Positions 19,840 to 28,980 of a stretch of 44,561 nucleotides of DNA are shown piece after piece. Each line of letters starts with the position of its first letter. Within the stretch, counting starts at the first letter, position 1. The translations under genes and the position numbers were made by a program. The notes under the pieces were generated by a model. That model searched no databases and was not told the origin of the DNA. It was given only the letters and a program-made list of their open reading frames with translations. The DNA is from Perkinsus marinus ATCC 50983 (lineage: Eukaryota; Perkinsozoa; Perkinsida; Perkinsidae): assembly GCF_000006405.1 (NCBI RefSeq), contig NW_003207513.1:56256-100816 (forward strand). The letters are read 5' to 3'.

Positions 19840-21919
19840 ATTGGATTCGAATCATGTATCGGAGGTTGAGGCCCCCAGGCCTGAACCGAGGTGGACCAAA
19901 AGTTGGTAGAATTGATCGGTCGTCCTGGGAACATTGATTATTCCTTGAATTTCGGGGAAGCGGGATTCTCCTTCTTCCTAGGCATTCCAGGAATTCCTCC
20001 CAGAGGGGGAAAGCATTCGTCCATGATGAGGCATGGGTTGTCCATAGCTAAACTGTTATACGCTCTTGAGGATTCCGGTTCGGAGTCTCTGAAGGCTGCG
20101 TGATTGCTTCTTGTGCGCGCTTTAGGTATTAATATTCCCACTTGACGATGTGGATGATGGAATCGAGATATTTTCCGAGGACGGAGAGAGTCTGCTTCCG
20201 CACATAGGCGTTGGGGGAATCCTAGTCTTGGGTAGTTGAATACGATTGGATGAGCAGCGAATGATGGTTGCGCCTCGGTCTTTAGGATCTGGAACTAGAT
20301 ATCGCATGCGAGAAAATCGGGGCTCGCGGCCAAGACAGCATCTTACTATATATTTCACCAAATCGGCGAATCGTATGAAGAAGTTTTTCTCGGAGCTGTT
20401 CGGTAGGGAGCAGGCGTGCGGACATTTGTGGTGTGATCCCTCTTCTCTCTCAGGTTCGGAGCCTCTGTTCGATGACGGACGTAGCATATCTCGAGGAGTT
20501 GCCACGTATGAAGATCTACAAAAGCTTCATGAACAACCGAGTGCGAGTCAACAAGCGCTAGAGGAGAAGGTGAGTTGACAATCACATATCCTCGATTTGG
20601 GTCCGTAGGGATATCGATCCGGGATTACCATATCGAATAAATCTCCGTCTAAAATCCTATCATGATATAGGTTCCTGAATGATTCATGATTAACCATTTA
20701 TCTGCGTCACGACTTTGACAATCTCGAATGGAGATATGTTCGAGCCTGTGTCGCATATGATTTCGGGTCCATCTTGGCATCATGCCACAACGCCATCCTG
20801 GACTAGGGATGGACAGTTCATAACGGACCTACAAACTCACTGACTTCATCAGCATTACACTAATAGCATTTGATGCCTTTTTCGTATATATAATCCCTTG
20901 CTATGGAATCCAGGGCATCTAGAAGCCGATCTGACCAGGGGACCATGCTTTGTATGGCTCTCTGTGGAAGCTTTCCTCAGCATGAGGTCCGATCCTGTTA
21001 TCAGCGATCTATGCTGTCCTTCTAGCTCCCTCTCCACATCTATCTTTCGCTGATATATTCTGACACAGCGCTTTTATGAATCAAGTATTCACTGTTGATG
21101 AGCAGTCGATTGCATAGAGAAGGAGGCTGACTACTTCAGCGACTCATGGAAACGTGACCATCCCCCTTCCCAAGGTTCATTTGACAGAACTGTGTCATGA
21201 TCCTCGATTCTGTGACAATGGTAGGAGTTCTGTCGTGTACAATAGAAGATGCCAAGCTGTCCAGGGGCTTCGGGAGCATTCCTCAGTGCAACACTGCGTA
21301 TTACGTTGTCAAATCGGACGATAACAGCCTGGGACCTCCTGGCACTATCTACTAAACCACGTCGCGGTCTTGTACACGAATTCGCTGCGTCTGATGACAT
21401 GCGCAATCTACTTCGGCTGATCCACTAAATCGTTGGTTATCTATCCAATGGAACGGGCTCTGTCGTTGCTATGCGAGGGGGTGCGCTCGACCAAACGTAA
21501 AGTCTTGCAGCTGAGGGCACGGCTTTTCAGTAATTCACAAATACGGATGACAGGTCGCGATCCCGTGTTGTGCGAGCTGCTCGCACAATATTAGATAAGC
21601 CCTCTGGTGGATGGATGGTTCTCTCCGCCTCGTTTCCGTATGGGAGCGAGATACGGGGTGTGACTGTCACCAACACTTGGCATTTACCCTATGTCGGCCA
21701 CTATCGAAACACAATACCTCGGCGACATGGATCTTTCTTGAGAAGCTCTCATGATGGAAGTTTCTTTCAATACCAGTGAGCGATGAGCTAACTTACTTTT
21801 GTGTTACGTTTAGTGCAGAGCTGTGATAAAATTGGCTTAACCGATTCAGCTATGTTCCAAGAATGATTATGTCAAAATTCTGGCAATATTCTGCTTGTTC
21901 AATGTGTTCTTCACATCAG
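19840..21919. other. Poorly resolved region with one likely plus-strand exon pair
   Basis: Open frames occur on both strands without clear partners. The best candidate is on the plus strand: an exon ending at 20402 (RMKKFFSELF), a 51-nt GT-AG intron (20403-20453) and an exon 20454-20569 (SISRGVATYEDLQKLHEQPS, ending EEK before GTGAGT). The 51-nt intron has no in-frame stop. Between 20586 and 21900 I see no supported gene, only palindromes such as TGGCAT C ATGCCA (20775-20787) and the inverted pair GACAGAACT / AGTTCTGTC near 21182-21237. Confidence 0.4.
21568..21588. repeat. Perfect odd palindrome with 10-nt arms
   Basis: TTGTGCGAGC, a single T (21578), then GCTCGCACAA. The arms are exact reverse complements, and the flanking pair is a G-T wobble. 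No third arm is present. Expected chance count for such arms in this window is about 0.04. It belongs to the excess of single-base-centred palindromes described in the findings. Confidence 0.9.
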
Positions 21920-22280
21920 GAAGTGGTCGAGTCAGCTGCAGCAACTTTCAAGGAGGAAGGATTGGTCGTATTGAAGGGAGCCTCAGCCGGACTGAGTCTG
22001 GATGAGGCTGAACACGCCATTGAGAAAATAGAAGTGACTTTTCCGAGCTGTTCCCGGGTAAGACTCCATGTCTAAGAGCTCCTTTTCAGGAATTCTCTAA
22101 CCGTGCATTGGAGCGCTATATGTATTATTACTATACGGCTGCGAAGCGAAACAAAACCGATGATGAAGTTTTGGGCCATTTCTATGACGTAAGTGAGCCC
22201 TTGCAACTCTACAACACGCTTAGCTCTCCGGGGAACCCGGTCCGAATTACCCTGTGAGAAGGGGTGGCAGTTGCGCCTAG
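21920..22280 (+). CDS. 3' exons of an unknown helical protein
   Basis: Three exons join in frame: 21920-22057, 22090-22188 and 22224-22280, ending in TAG. Introns are very short, 32 nt (22058-22089) and 35 nt (22189-22223), both GT-AG with pyrimidine-rich 3' ends. The protein reads EVVESAAATFKEEGLVVLKG, then SLDEAEHAIEKIEVTFPSCS, then ALERYMYYYYTAAKRNKTDD, and is mostly helical. The 5' exons upstream of 21920 were not identified, so the model is partial. No family is recognised. Confidence 0.6.
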
Positions 22281-23344
22281 TCGTAAAATCATGACAAATT
22301 CATTGCGGAGTTCATCTTGAAATCTGACCAGCCGTGCATGATGATAAATGCTGCTCCCCATGTACAGATAGGCTTTCGCCATCGAGGTCGTGTAGAAATC
22401 GTTCCGCCGAAGCTCAACACGAATGGATTTCGAGCAAAGCTCAAGCAAAGTGATCCGCTCGAGTCTGATTGTTATTGAATGAAAACTCGAACCCTGCCGT
22501 ACTTGTTGATAGCTACGAAGAGTGTTGGATAAGTGATTTTCAGAACTTCTGTATCGCCTTGTGGACAAACTGTTCGGTGGATCTTTCGTCATGGGTCCGA
22601 TCGTAGGGAAGATTAGTTTTCCAAAGGAGATGTGCGAGGTTGGTCACTGCACGGGTCATCAGATTGGGGTTGAGCTCCCTCTCTAGAGCAAGTGTCGACT
22701 GTGTTCCTTATCACTCACGGGGGAGATGGGCTCTGGTTCTGTTCAGCCTTGGCGGGAATGGGCAGCAGAGTGGCTTGACGGGTTCGATACAATTGTTGAT
22801 AGCCCGCGGCAGCACTGGTTCCGCCGGGAGAAAGGGTTCACCAATTCGGATGACAAGTGGAAAAAATCTGCCATTCTACTCTATCTAGACGAAGATCATC
22901 TCTGTCAGAACCCGAGAGCGCAGAAGAAATCGAGTCAGCGGTGTCATCGTGACGATCCCTTTGCTGGGCTGGAAGGGTGGCGAAGTTGAGTTCATGGCTC
23001 AAAGCCATCGAGATAACATTGCTGGCCAATTTCATGTTTGGCATGCTTCGGAGAATCCGACAAGTGGCAGGTGGTCTCCGGCACTGTGCTGCGACATTAT
23101 ACCCCGAGTGTTGGTCAGCACGCAATTTCATAGCTCAGCCAAGCTACTCCCCACTAGCGAGTCCATAGAGCTGGTTATAGCATCGAACGATTGTCTTCAG
23201 GCGCTTAGTAAACGTTTCTATGAGCATCGGTGATGTCCTATTTACTGATTCGAGACTATTGCACAGACCGACTGTCAACACCCTCTCAACTCCAGTGAGG
23301 GAGCCGACGCTATCCTATTTCAGTCGATGTTCATTCCGCGTTAG
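22281..23344. other. Region with coding-like plus-strand segments, unresolved
   Basis: Between about 22578 and 23100 the plus strand has segments of protein-like composition, for example WREWAAEWLDGFDTIVDSPR followed by QHWFRREKGFTNSDDKWKKS, and later SSWLKAIEITLLANFMFGML. I could not join them with consistent splice phases, nor tell whether they are 5' exons of the gene ending at 24394. Confidence 0.35.
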
Positions 23345-24394
23345 GTGCCAACATTGGAACTGTTCTTTGCGAAATCAGATGCCGCGTTAGAGCGGATCAC
23401 GATGCTTGGCACATCATGGCTAGTAAGACATTTGTGCGGATTCCAGTCACGATGTTCTTGCCTTACTTGTATCAGAATTTTCTGTCTGCTCTTCAATCGC
23501 TAATTCTGACTCAACGATACGTGGTTAAATTCAAATTCGGGCACGAAATTGACAGGAGCCAAGCTGCTCAGTATCTGTGGGCGTAGCATACTGTCTTTCC
23601 CCTCATTTCATTAGGAACTCGAGTGTCCACTGGAAAAAATCTTTCATCTAGCGAACGCATCTGGTGAGATAATCTTGTTCCAATCAGGTCCCCAGAAAGG
23701 AGTACCAACGTGCTGTTGCTGAGCAGGAAGAGCTTGAACGTACCACTGAAGAGGTGTAAGATGAGTTGTAGCATCCTACGAATAGTGTGACTGACGTGGG
23801 ACTCTGGGAGTCTAAATAATGAGACTCTTCCGAGGGCTGGTAGCCCTTGTGACACGGCTACATGGTAACCGTGTCACAATTTATTGTATACCACTTGTCT
23901 CAGCGATCCCATCCCGGACGTCTCTGATGCTCAGTCAGCGGAGGATCCCTCAGCGGTAGATGGATTCGAAGTGAGTGCTCATAGTGGTCCTTGGGTCGTG
24001 GACATTCTATAGGTTGACGGATATGACGCGTACATTTCACGCCAGGAAGAGGCTCTAGGCCAAGTCTATGACGCGGCGAAGCATATCATGTCTGAGGTGG
24101 GCTCATACATGCGGCAACCTCGCTTTGTTACGGTGTCGTCTGTCAGAAACTTGTTGAAGAACGACAGAAGCACTTCGAGCATCTCGCAGAGCTCCAGTTG
24201 ATGAAGGCCGAACAAACAGGCGAGCAGGAGAGAATTCGGTGAGCACTCCGATGGTCGATTGACTGGATAGAGAGCTGAACAGGTTATCGGATGATAGAAT
24301 AAAAGCAATGACAGACTACATTGATCAAGTCATGCGTTCGGAACCTAGCGATCATCACAGTAGGAGAATGCCCTGGTCGCTGTTAATGCTATAG
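23345..24394 (+). CDS. Coiled-coil/helical protein of unknown function
   Basis: The 3' exons are well supported: 23688-23755, 23904-23970, 24013-24096, 24147-24238 and 24271-24394 (TAG), all in phase. Earlier segments 23345-23422 (KSDAALERITMLGTSWL) and 23476 onward (NFLSALQSLILTQRYVVKFK) are probably the preceding exons, but the link to 23688 is not resolved. The product is long-helical: KEYQRAVAEQEELERTTEEV, ISRQEEALGQVYDAAKHIMS, KLVEERQKHFEHLAELQLMK and RIKAMTDYIDQVMRSE. This would suit a BAR-like or structural coiled coil, but that is only a guess. The intron 23756-23903 is 148 nt, about three times its neighbours, and is filled with hairpins. Confidence 0.65.
23847..23879. repeat. 11-bp perfect inverted repeat inside an intron
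   Basis: The arms TTGTGACACGG (23847-23857) and CCGTGTCACAA (23869-23879) are exact reverse complements around an 11-nt loop. A second hairpin, AGGGCT / AGCCCT with loop GGT, abuts its left side. Both lie inside an unusually long (148-nt) intron whose flanking exons are otherwise intact. Confidence 0.9.
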
Positions 24395-24651
24395 ATGGAT
24401 CAGGGTCGGCATTATTCTGTTGAGCAAACTCAGCGTATTCAGGTTCTACAGGCGTCGGTGGCGTTATATAGTGTCTCGATAGTGGAAATGCGTTCATGTA
24501 AGATGCGTGCTTTCTATGATCAGCTGAGGTTTGAGTTAAAGATCAGTTGAGGTAGGTCTGTGGCTGTCTAGTAGCCAGATAACCTTGCCTCACTAAAATC
24601 TGCCAAGCTATTTTTCGAAGATAACTACGTTCACATATGGTCCATAAGATG

Positions 24652-24680
24652 GACTCCATATCTCCATATCATATGGAGTC
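24652..24680. repeat. Compound palindrome with 10-bp arms
   Basis: GACTCCATAT (24652-24661) and ATATGGAGTC (24671-24680) are exact reverse complements. Within them CTCCATAT C ATATGGAG (24662-24678) is an 8-nt-arm odd palindrome. The left half is a direct repeat of TCCATATC with an 8-nt period. The arrangement is X, X, X' rather than X, X', X, and may be a relative of the triple-arm elements. Confidence 0.85.
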
Positions 24681-24855
24681 GAAATCTGTAGACTTGGGAT
24701 CAAGTACTGCGAAATCTAGTATACAGGCTGTTCGTGTACAAACTCCCGCGCTAGAGTGCTCATGCAGCCAGACCCTAACTAGCATGCTCAGCAATGGGAG
24801 GCTTTCTACCTCATTCCAACGATAGTATGTAGAAATACACTACGATCTTAGTGTT

Positions 24856-24880
24856 GTGTGGAATGTCGGGCATTCCACAC
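24856..24880. repeat. 10-bp perfect hairpin
   Basis: GTGTGGAATG and CATTCCACAC are exact reverse complements with loop TCGGG. It is intergenic, downstream of the gene ending at 24394. No T-run follows and no function is apparent. Confidence 0.85.
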
Positions 24881-24960
24881 GGTAAACAAATCGTCAGGCG
24901 TCGGTCTGAGTGAGTTATCGATCGAGTATAAGAATGATTGTCGGACTATCCGAAGGTGTA

Positions 24961-24977
24961 TGACTCACGGTGAGTCA
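24961..24977. repeat. Odd palindrome with 8-nt arms
   Basis: TGACTCAC G GTGAGTCA. A second, shorter odd palindrome (GGTGA G TCACC) overlaps its right half, so it is close to the triple-arm design but with a 5-nt instead of a 7-nt step between centres. Confidence 0.8.
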
Positions 24978-25021
24978 CCTACCTCCAAACGAGTCCTGAT
25001 CACTCAGAAATTCAAATTGCA

Positions 25022-25470
25022 AAACACCGCCGGCCAAACGTTAATTTTCAAACTACTAAATTTTCTTAATCTCGCATTTTCCTCGACCTGATCGAATCTG
25101 ACTCCACCTTAAGTCAGCGTTGCATGTGCTTCCAACTGGTGCTTTAACATCTCCTTTTCGTCGGCTTGATGACGTCGAGTTAGCATGACTTACCTCGCGA
25201 GTCGCGAAGCTCACGGAGCACCTCGTGCCCCTCGGGAGCACATGCTGAAAATTGGTTGGTTCGTTTCTTCCATAAAAAACGAGACTACTGAGAAGGAAAC
25301 GGATGCTTTTCTCAACCAAATCTAAGGCAGAAATGGGAGTGGTGCCAACTATGGTAAGCCCCTGCAAGTGACGACCATCCGAGCTCTGCTATCGGTGCTA
25401 TCTCCGGTACCATCGACGCATCTATGGTGCGGGAGACGATTCCTTAGTTACTCGAAGAGAAACCCGAGGA
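25022..25470. other. Stretch without a supported gene
   Basis: A minus-strand open frame (25056-25367) and plus-strand fragments around 25380-25460 have ambiguous composition. None joins to a recognisable exon. Nothing firm can be annotated here. Confidence 0.35.
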
Positions 25471-25492
25471 AGCTGTCATAGCTCAGCTATGA
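25471..25492. repeat. Degenerate triple-arm element (one G-T wobble)
   Basis: AGCTGT C ATAGCT C AGCTAT: the first arm differs from the third at one base, which still allows G-T pairing with the central arm. The right-hand odd palindrome (25476-25492) is perfect with 8-nt arms, TCATAGCT C AGCTATGA. Confidence 0.7.
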
Positions 25493-25516
25493 AGGCCAGG
25501 CATGAATTCTTGGGTG

Positions 25517-25540
25517 TGTGAGAGGAGCTTGTCTCTCACA
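25517..25540. repeat. 8-bp hairpin
   Basis: TGTGAGAG (25517-25524) and CTCTCACA (25533-25540) are exact reverse complements around an 8-nt loop. Intergenic. It is one of many small inverted repeats between 24.6 and 27.3 kb. Confidence 0.75.
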
Positions 25541-25805
25541 TAGGGCAAGTCCCACTCGTTGAGCACAATAATTCGCGTCATAAAAACTACGTAAATCAGG
25601 AAATTCCCGCGAAGAACCTCTGTTCCCTCCCCTCACAAACATAGCGGTCCTTCTCTAGGTTATACAATCTCAACTTCTTGGAAACGTCGACTTTGAAATC
25701 GATGCCGACATATGCTGTATGGTAATGAGTCTTTCACTACTGGAACAGATGAGTATGCTTCATTGACGATATCAATACCGTCAACCGGGTATTGCCGGCC
25801 AATAA

Positions 25806-25825
25806 CTACCGTCGGTAGTTTACCG
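25806..25825. repeat. Degenerate triple-arm element, X = CTACCG
   Basis: CTACCG T CGGTAG T TTACCG. The third arm differs by a C-to-T transition that keeps a G-T pair. The left odd palindrome is perfect with 8-nt arms (25804-25820). Confidence 0.75.
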
Positions 25826-25865
25826 GCGTTCCTCACACCTTACTATTGTGCGGTTGTGAAAGCTC

Positions 25866-25885
25866 ATTGCAATGCGATGATTGCA
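25866..25885. repeat. Degenerate triple-arm element, X = ATTGCA
   Basis: ATTGCA A TGCGAT G ATTGCA. The outer arms are identical. The central arm has one A-to-G change that keeps G-T wobble pairing with both. Confidence 0.7.
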
Positions 25886-25904
25886 TGATGATAAGGTCCT
25901 GAAG

Positions 25905-25924
25905 TACTGATTTAGTACTACTAA
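25905..25924. repeat. Degenerate triple-arm element, X = TTAGTA (centre)
   Basis: TACTGA T TTAGTA C TACTAA. The third arm is an exact complement of the centre, and the first differs by one transition with wobble. The right odd palindrome has 7-nt arms (25911-25925). Confidence 0.7.
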
Positions 25925-25937
25925 ACCAGGCCCTGAT

Positions 25938-25996
25938 TTACTCAAGGGCTGTTGTATGGAGCTGATTATCAGGGTCATACAACAGCCCCTGAGTGA
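25938..25996. repeat. Long imperfect hairpin (about 20 bp)
   Basis: The 13-nt arm GGGCTGTTGTATG (25946-25958) pairs exactly with CATACAACAGCCC (25976-25988). After one A/C mismatch a further 7 pairs follow (TTACTCA with TGAGTGA, one of them G-T). The 17-nt loop contains CTGAT T ATCAG. It lies directly beside the CGGTTT triple-arm element and about 220 nt upstream of the transposase fragment, so it could be part of that element's end. Confidence 0.85.
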
Positions 25997-25997
25997 C

Positions 25998-26017
25998 CGG
26001 TTTCAAACCGGCGGTTT
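25998..26017. repeat. Triple-arm palindromic element, X = CGGTTT
   Basis: CGGTTT C AAACCG G CGGTTT, perfect. The left odd palindrome has 7-nt arms. It is immediately 3' of the long hairpin and closes a cluster of elements at 25.8-26.0 kb. Confidence 0.9.
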
Positions 26018-26216
26018 GAGCCGGCGGTCAATGACTGCTCACAACATTGTGAGAATGACTCTCCGTGGAGTATGGTATGAAGTGAGTATGGAATAAGGGC
26101 ATACGCAATTCTCGGGGTCAAACCAGGTTGAGAGGCGCTTCTTATACTGTGCTCAGGCGGGTAGGAGTCTCCAACCTGGAGATCACCAACGTTCGCTAAA
26201 CGTTACATTTGCCTAA

Positions 26217-26923
26217 ATGCGCTCAGGTCTACTGGCTGCAGCTCCGGCTCGTTCACAGCACAAGGCCCTCCACCAAGCCTTCACCAACTGCTCTAGTTGC
26301 TTTAACTTCTTATGTCTTAATAATATTCCCGGCCGCTCCATCTCTCCCACTGCATTTCTCGCCAACTCTTCCGAGGAGCCTATCCTTCCGTGGCTTGCGT
26401 GTCATGGTCTTCTCGACACTACCGCGACCTGTGCTACTTGCGGGGAGCCCAAACGCTTTTACAACAAACGCTCTCAAACCGGTTTGTATCTCTGGTACTT
26501 CCGTTGTGGTTCCCGCCGTTGTGGTTCACGCCGTTGTGGGAAGACTTCCATGTCCTGTCGCTCCGGTATTTGGGCTCAGACATCCACTGCGTTCCGAAAG
26601 ATGCTCGCTGCCTTCATCGCCATCGTCCTCGGCGATCCCGTTGCCAATGTTGTCCGTAACTGTGGCGTTTCTAAGAAGACTGTGACATCATTTGCTGGAT
26701 TGGCCGGTGAAACTTGCAACCTCTCCAACTCTACTGATCGGCGATCAGTGATCGCCAACACCACTCCTACGACTACGTTCAGTTAGATGAGACCGCTTTC
26801 GGCCGGCGCAAGTACCATCGCGGTAGACGCCAACGCCAGTCTGGCTCCTTGTGGGTTCAGACTGTCGCTGGTATAGATCCTGAGAATGGAAAGGATGGAT
26901 ACCTGATTTATGGGTACCCATAA
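26217..26923 (+). pseudogene. IS1595/Merlin-like (ISXO2 domain) transposase, disrupted
   Basis: The open frame from 26217 has a cysteine-containing region (CATCGEPKRFYNKR, later WYFRCGSRRCG) that recalls the zinc-ribbon N-terminus of IS1595/Merlin transposases. A helix-turn-helix-like part follows (NVVRNCGVSKKTVTSFAGLA). The frame then breaks, and a second frame (26756-26923) continues with YVQLDETAFGRRKYHRGRRQ and SLWVQTVAGIDPENGK, matching the start of the ISXO2 catalytic domain, where the D of DET is the first catalytic acid. A stop follows at 26921, and I could not find the rest of the catalytic domain. The break coincides exactly with the 20-nt triple-arm element at 26735-26754. Terminal inverted repeats were not identified. 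The copy is dead as written. Confidence 0.75.
26735..26754. repeat. Triple-arm palindromic element inside the transposase, X = TGATCG
   Basis: TGATCG G CGATCA G TGATCG, perfect. The left odd palindrome has 6-nt arms and the right one 8-nt arms (26740-26756). It sits between the two frames of the transposase. Deleting either the 20-nt element or one 14-nt repeat unit restores a continuous frame. This is the clearest sign that the structure arises by insertion or local expansion. Confidence 0.92.
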
Positions 26924-26940
26924 AGCGATCTCAGATCGCT
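26924..26940. repeat. Odd palindrome with 8-nt arms at the transposase break
   Basis: AGCGATCT C AGATCGCT begins directly after the stop codon that ends the second transposase frame. No third arm is present. It may mark a second disruption of the same element. Confidence 0.85.
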
Positions 26941-27163
26941 AAACCTCTCTGGCGCGGGTACATGTATAATCAATAGACTACGATTTAGATATCAGTGATG
27001 GATTTATCTTTCATATTGTCGGTTTCATTGTCACATCCGACATCTGTTACGTTATTAAGATGTGGCCAAGATATTCTTGTATAACTCCATCTCGAGTGCC
27101 GTCGAATACCGAAGAGGAGTGCTTGTGGACCTCGTTTCTTCTCGATCTCCAATCTGTCTTGAT

Positions 27164-27183
27164 CGCCACAGTGGCGACGCCAC
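27164..27183. repeat. Triple-arm palindromic element, X = CGCCAC
   Basis: CGCCAC A GTGGCG A CGCCAC, perfect. It is followed 10 nt later by a larger odd palindrome using the same arms (27194-27212), so two related structures stand side by side. Confidence 0.9.
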
Positions 27184-27193
27184 TAAGTGCGCC

Positions 27194-27212
27194 GAAGTGG
27201 CGACGCCACTTC
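27194..27212. repeat. Odd palindrome with 9-nt arms
   Basis: GAAGTGGCG A CGCCACTTC. The core (GTGGCG A CGCCAC) repeats the arms of the triple-arm element 10 nt upstream. Outer CGCCG / CGGCG segments add further pairing. Confidence 0.85.
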
Positions 27213-27842
27213 CGGCGATCGAGGCGATTCATCACACTCATTCTATATTCGTTTATAGTGATGCATAGAATGATCCAAATACTGGTACTGACAGTCTAGA
27301 TAACACCAGACTGAGTTGGATGGCTCCGATTCCTAGACCGACTTGTGCAAGCTCTACGATAGATTCGAGCTCGCGTGAGCAGTTTCCGTTGTTGGGTACT
27401 AACGCAATTTGAAATCTTGGACTTTTGAGAAGCAACAGTACTTAGTTTACGACGGGAAGATCAACATCAAGAAATGCGGGTAGTAATAACAGAGTTGGCT
27501 TGTTGCCAATGAATTTGCTGAACAGGAGGATAACCACAATCATCTACAGAACTGATTGTTTACAGCCATCACAATATCGGTATCATAAAGCAATAACAGC
27601 AGTTCCAGCTTTCCTATCCACTGATGCTAGAGTTCCACTTGAGAGCTCCTGTTGGGGCTGCATTGTATCTCGTACATGTCTCTCTGTTGCCGAAGTATCA
27701 TCAGTGTCAGCATTGCCAGACAGTGGGAGGCTCGCTGCGGCATCAAGAGTGTCCCCATTACCAGCTGCGACGAGGAGGCTCTGCCCATCATCTCTCGCAC
27801 TAGAAGTTACATGATGGAGTGCATCAGGTCGGATCATTCGAC
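27213..27842. other. Intergenic stretch between transposase remnant and RING gene
   Basis: No supported exon. CATTCTAT / ATAGAATG (8 bp, about 27238-27271) forms a further inverted repeat. Degenerate transposon sequence may continue into this stretch, but I cannot show it. Confidence 0.4.
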
Positions 27843-28844
27843 CTAAGATATTATCAATTCACAACAGTAACCGGGCGTTCCTCTACTACCCAAATATTCC
27901 GCCTCCTCCTTCCTTTGGTCCTCCTCGTGATCTGAGGTAGCTGTTATAACTGCCTCCGATTTCGACCATTTTTGATTCATCTCGGCCCTGCCAATAGAAG
28001 TCTCACCCTCAAATGGCCATGACTGACCGCCAAATATTATTACAACATGGTGAACTCCTCTCGACAAATGTAGCATGTCTTCCCTGCTAGCACCAAATCC
28101 TTGGCACATCCCTGGCATAGGCCACCGTGCCCACAAGGGAGCAATATCTGAGGAAGTAACATAGATCTCGTGCTATGTAATATAACTTACGATGGTGGCG
28201 GGATTCTCCATACAGATTTTGCAAGTACCATCATCGTCATCTACAGCTAGATCCGACAACTCCAATGACCCACGCGTGGTGGGAACCTGAGTCTGAGGAA
28301 TCGGTACCGAACCGGTGAGATGCATCAATTACTGTTTCGACATTCCCGCTGCTATTGACCTTGAAAAACGTCGATGTAACTCTGAAACCAGAACCACCCC
28401 ACTGAATACCAATCACTGTAGAATATTATATAACCTTTTGATCTCGAACATCTGTGATTTTGCGCGCTCCATAGCCTTGAGACGGTTCTCAGATCGAACC
28501 GCATCGTCAGCAGTTCTTGGCGGCTCCTGGGACCAGCTCACTCGCGTAATCGATCATGAAAGCTACTATACTACCTCCAACCTCTCAGACGCATACGGAT
28601 CATAAAGTGTGGACTCAATGTCGGTTGTTGAGATATTACGAAAGTCAGTGTGGTGTCTATCGCGGAGATCGGGGAATGCTCTTGCCACACAGTCACGGCA
28701 AACGAAGTACTGTGCATTTGGCATCAGTTCCGGAGGAACTCGCCTGGCAAAGAGTCATCTCCAATTACTACTCTACTATTCCCATTATTACCTGCTTCTG
28801 CCACAGACTTGACAATTGACTCGATCGGTACTGGGGGAGCACAT
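27843..28844 (-). CDS. RING-finger protein with N-terminal zinc-binding motif
   Basis: Probably an E3 ubiquitin ligase, by family. Seven exons join in frame (28844-28792, 28743-28575, 28526-28435, 28381-28287, 28246-28191, 28147-28047, 27987-27843) to 236 residues. Introns are 40-59 nt. The C3HC4 RING reads CKICMENPATIILLPCGHGG then LCQGCAKDLVLAGKTCYICR: four paired Cys/His ligand positions are present, with the intron inside the RING at phase 0. N-terminally a second metal site CQVCGRSRRVPPELMPNAQY then FVCRDC has two CxxC pairs about 22 residues apart. Between them lies a charged helix (SENRLKAMERAKSQMFEIK). The tail is Glu/Lys-rich. The first ATG giving the CxxC motif was chosen, although the frame stays open upstream. 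The combination with a CxxC...CxxC module is not one I can name. Confidence 0.85.
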
Positions 28845-28980
28845 GCCCGATGACACTCCCTTGAACCAGTGGATCAGTGGACTCCAAATATTACTGCACG
28901 ACGTTTTGGTGCTGTTATAAAAAATAATAGAGAAAGAGGGTCGGAAGGACTAGCAGAGAAATAGGACTCGCGAAGATTAT

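Noticed and set aside
22209-22592. 127-residue minus-strand open frame
   Set aside because: It overlaps the terminal exon of the supported plus-strand gene and has no motif; likely a shadow frame.
25381-25495. Coding-like frame with an internal TAG, considered as UAG readthrough with the CUA tRNA
   Set aside because: The frame is short, has no upstream exon, overlaps a palindromic element, and TAG is the normal stop in most genes here. No evidence for recoding.
26209-26685. Alternative 158-residue plus-strand frame over the transposase
   Set aside because: It is a shadow of the transposase frame from 26217, which carries the Cys motifs and joins to the catalytic block.
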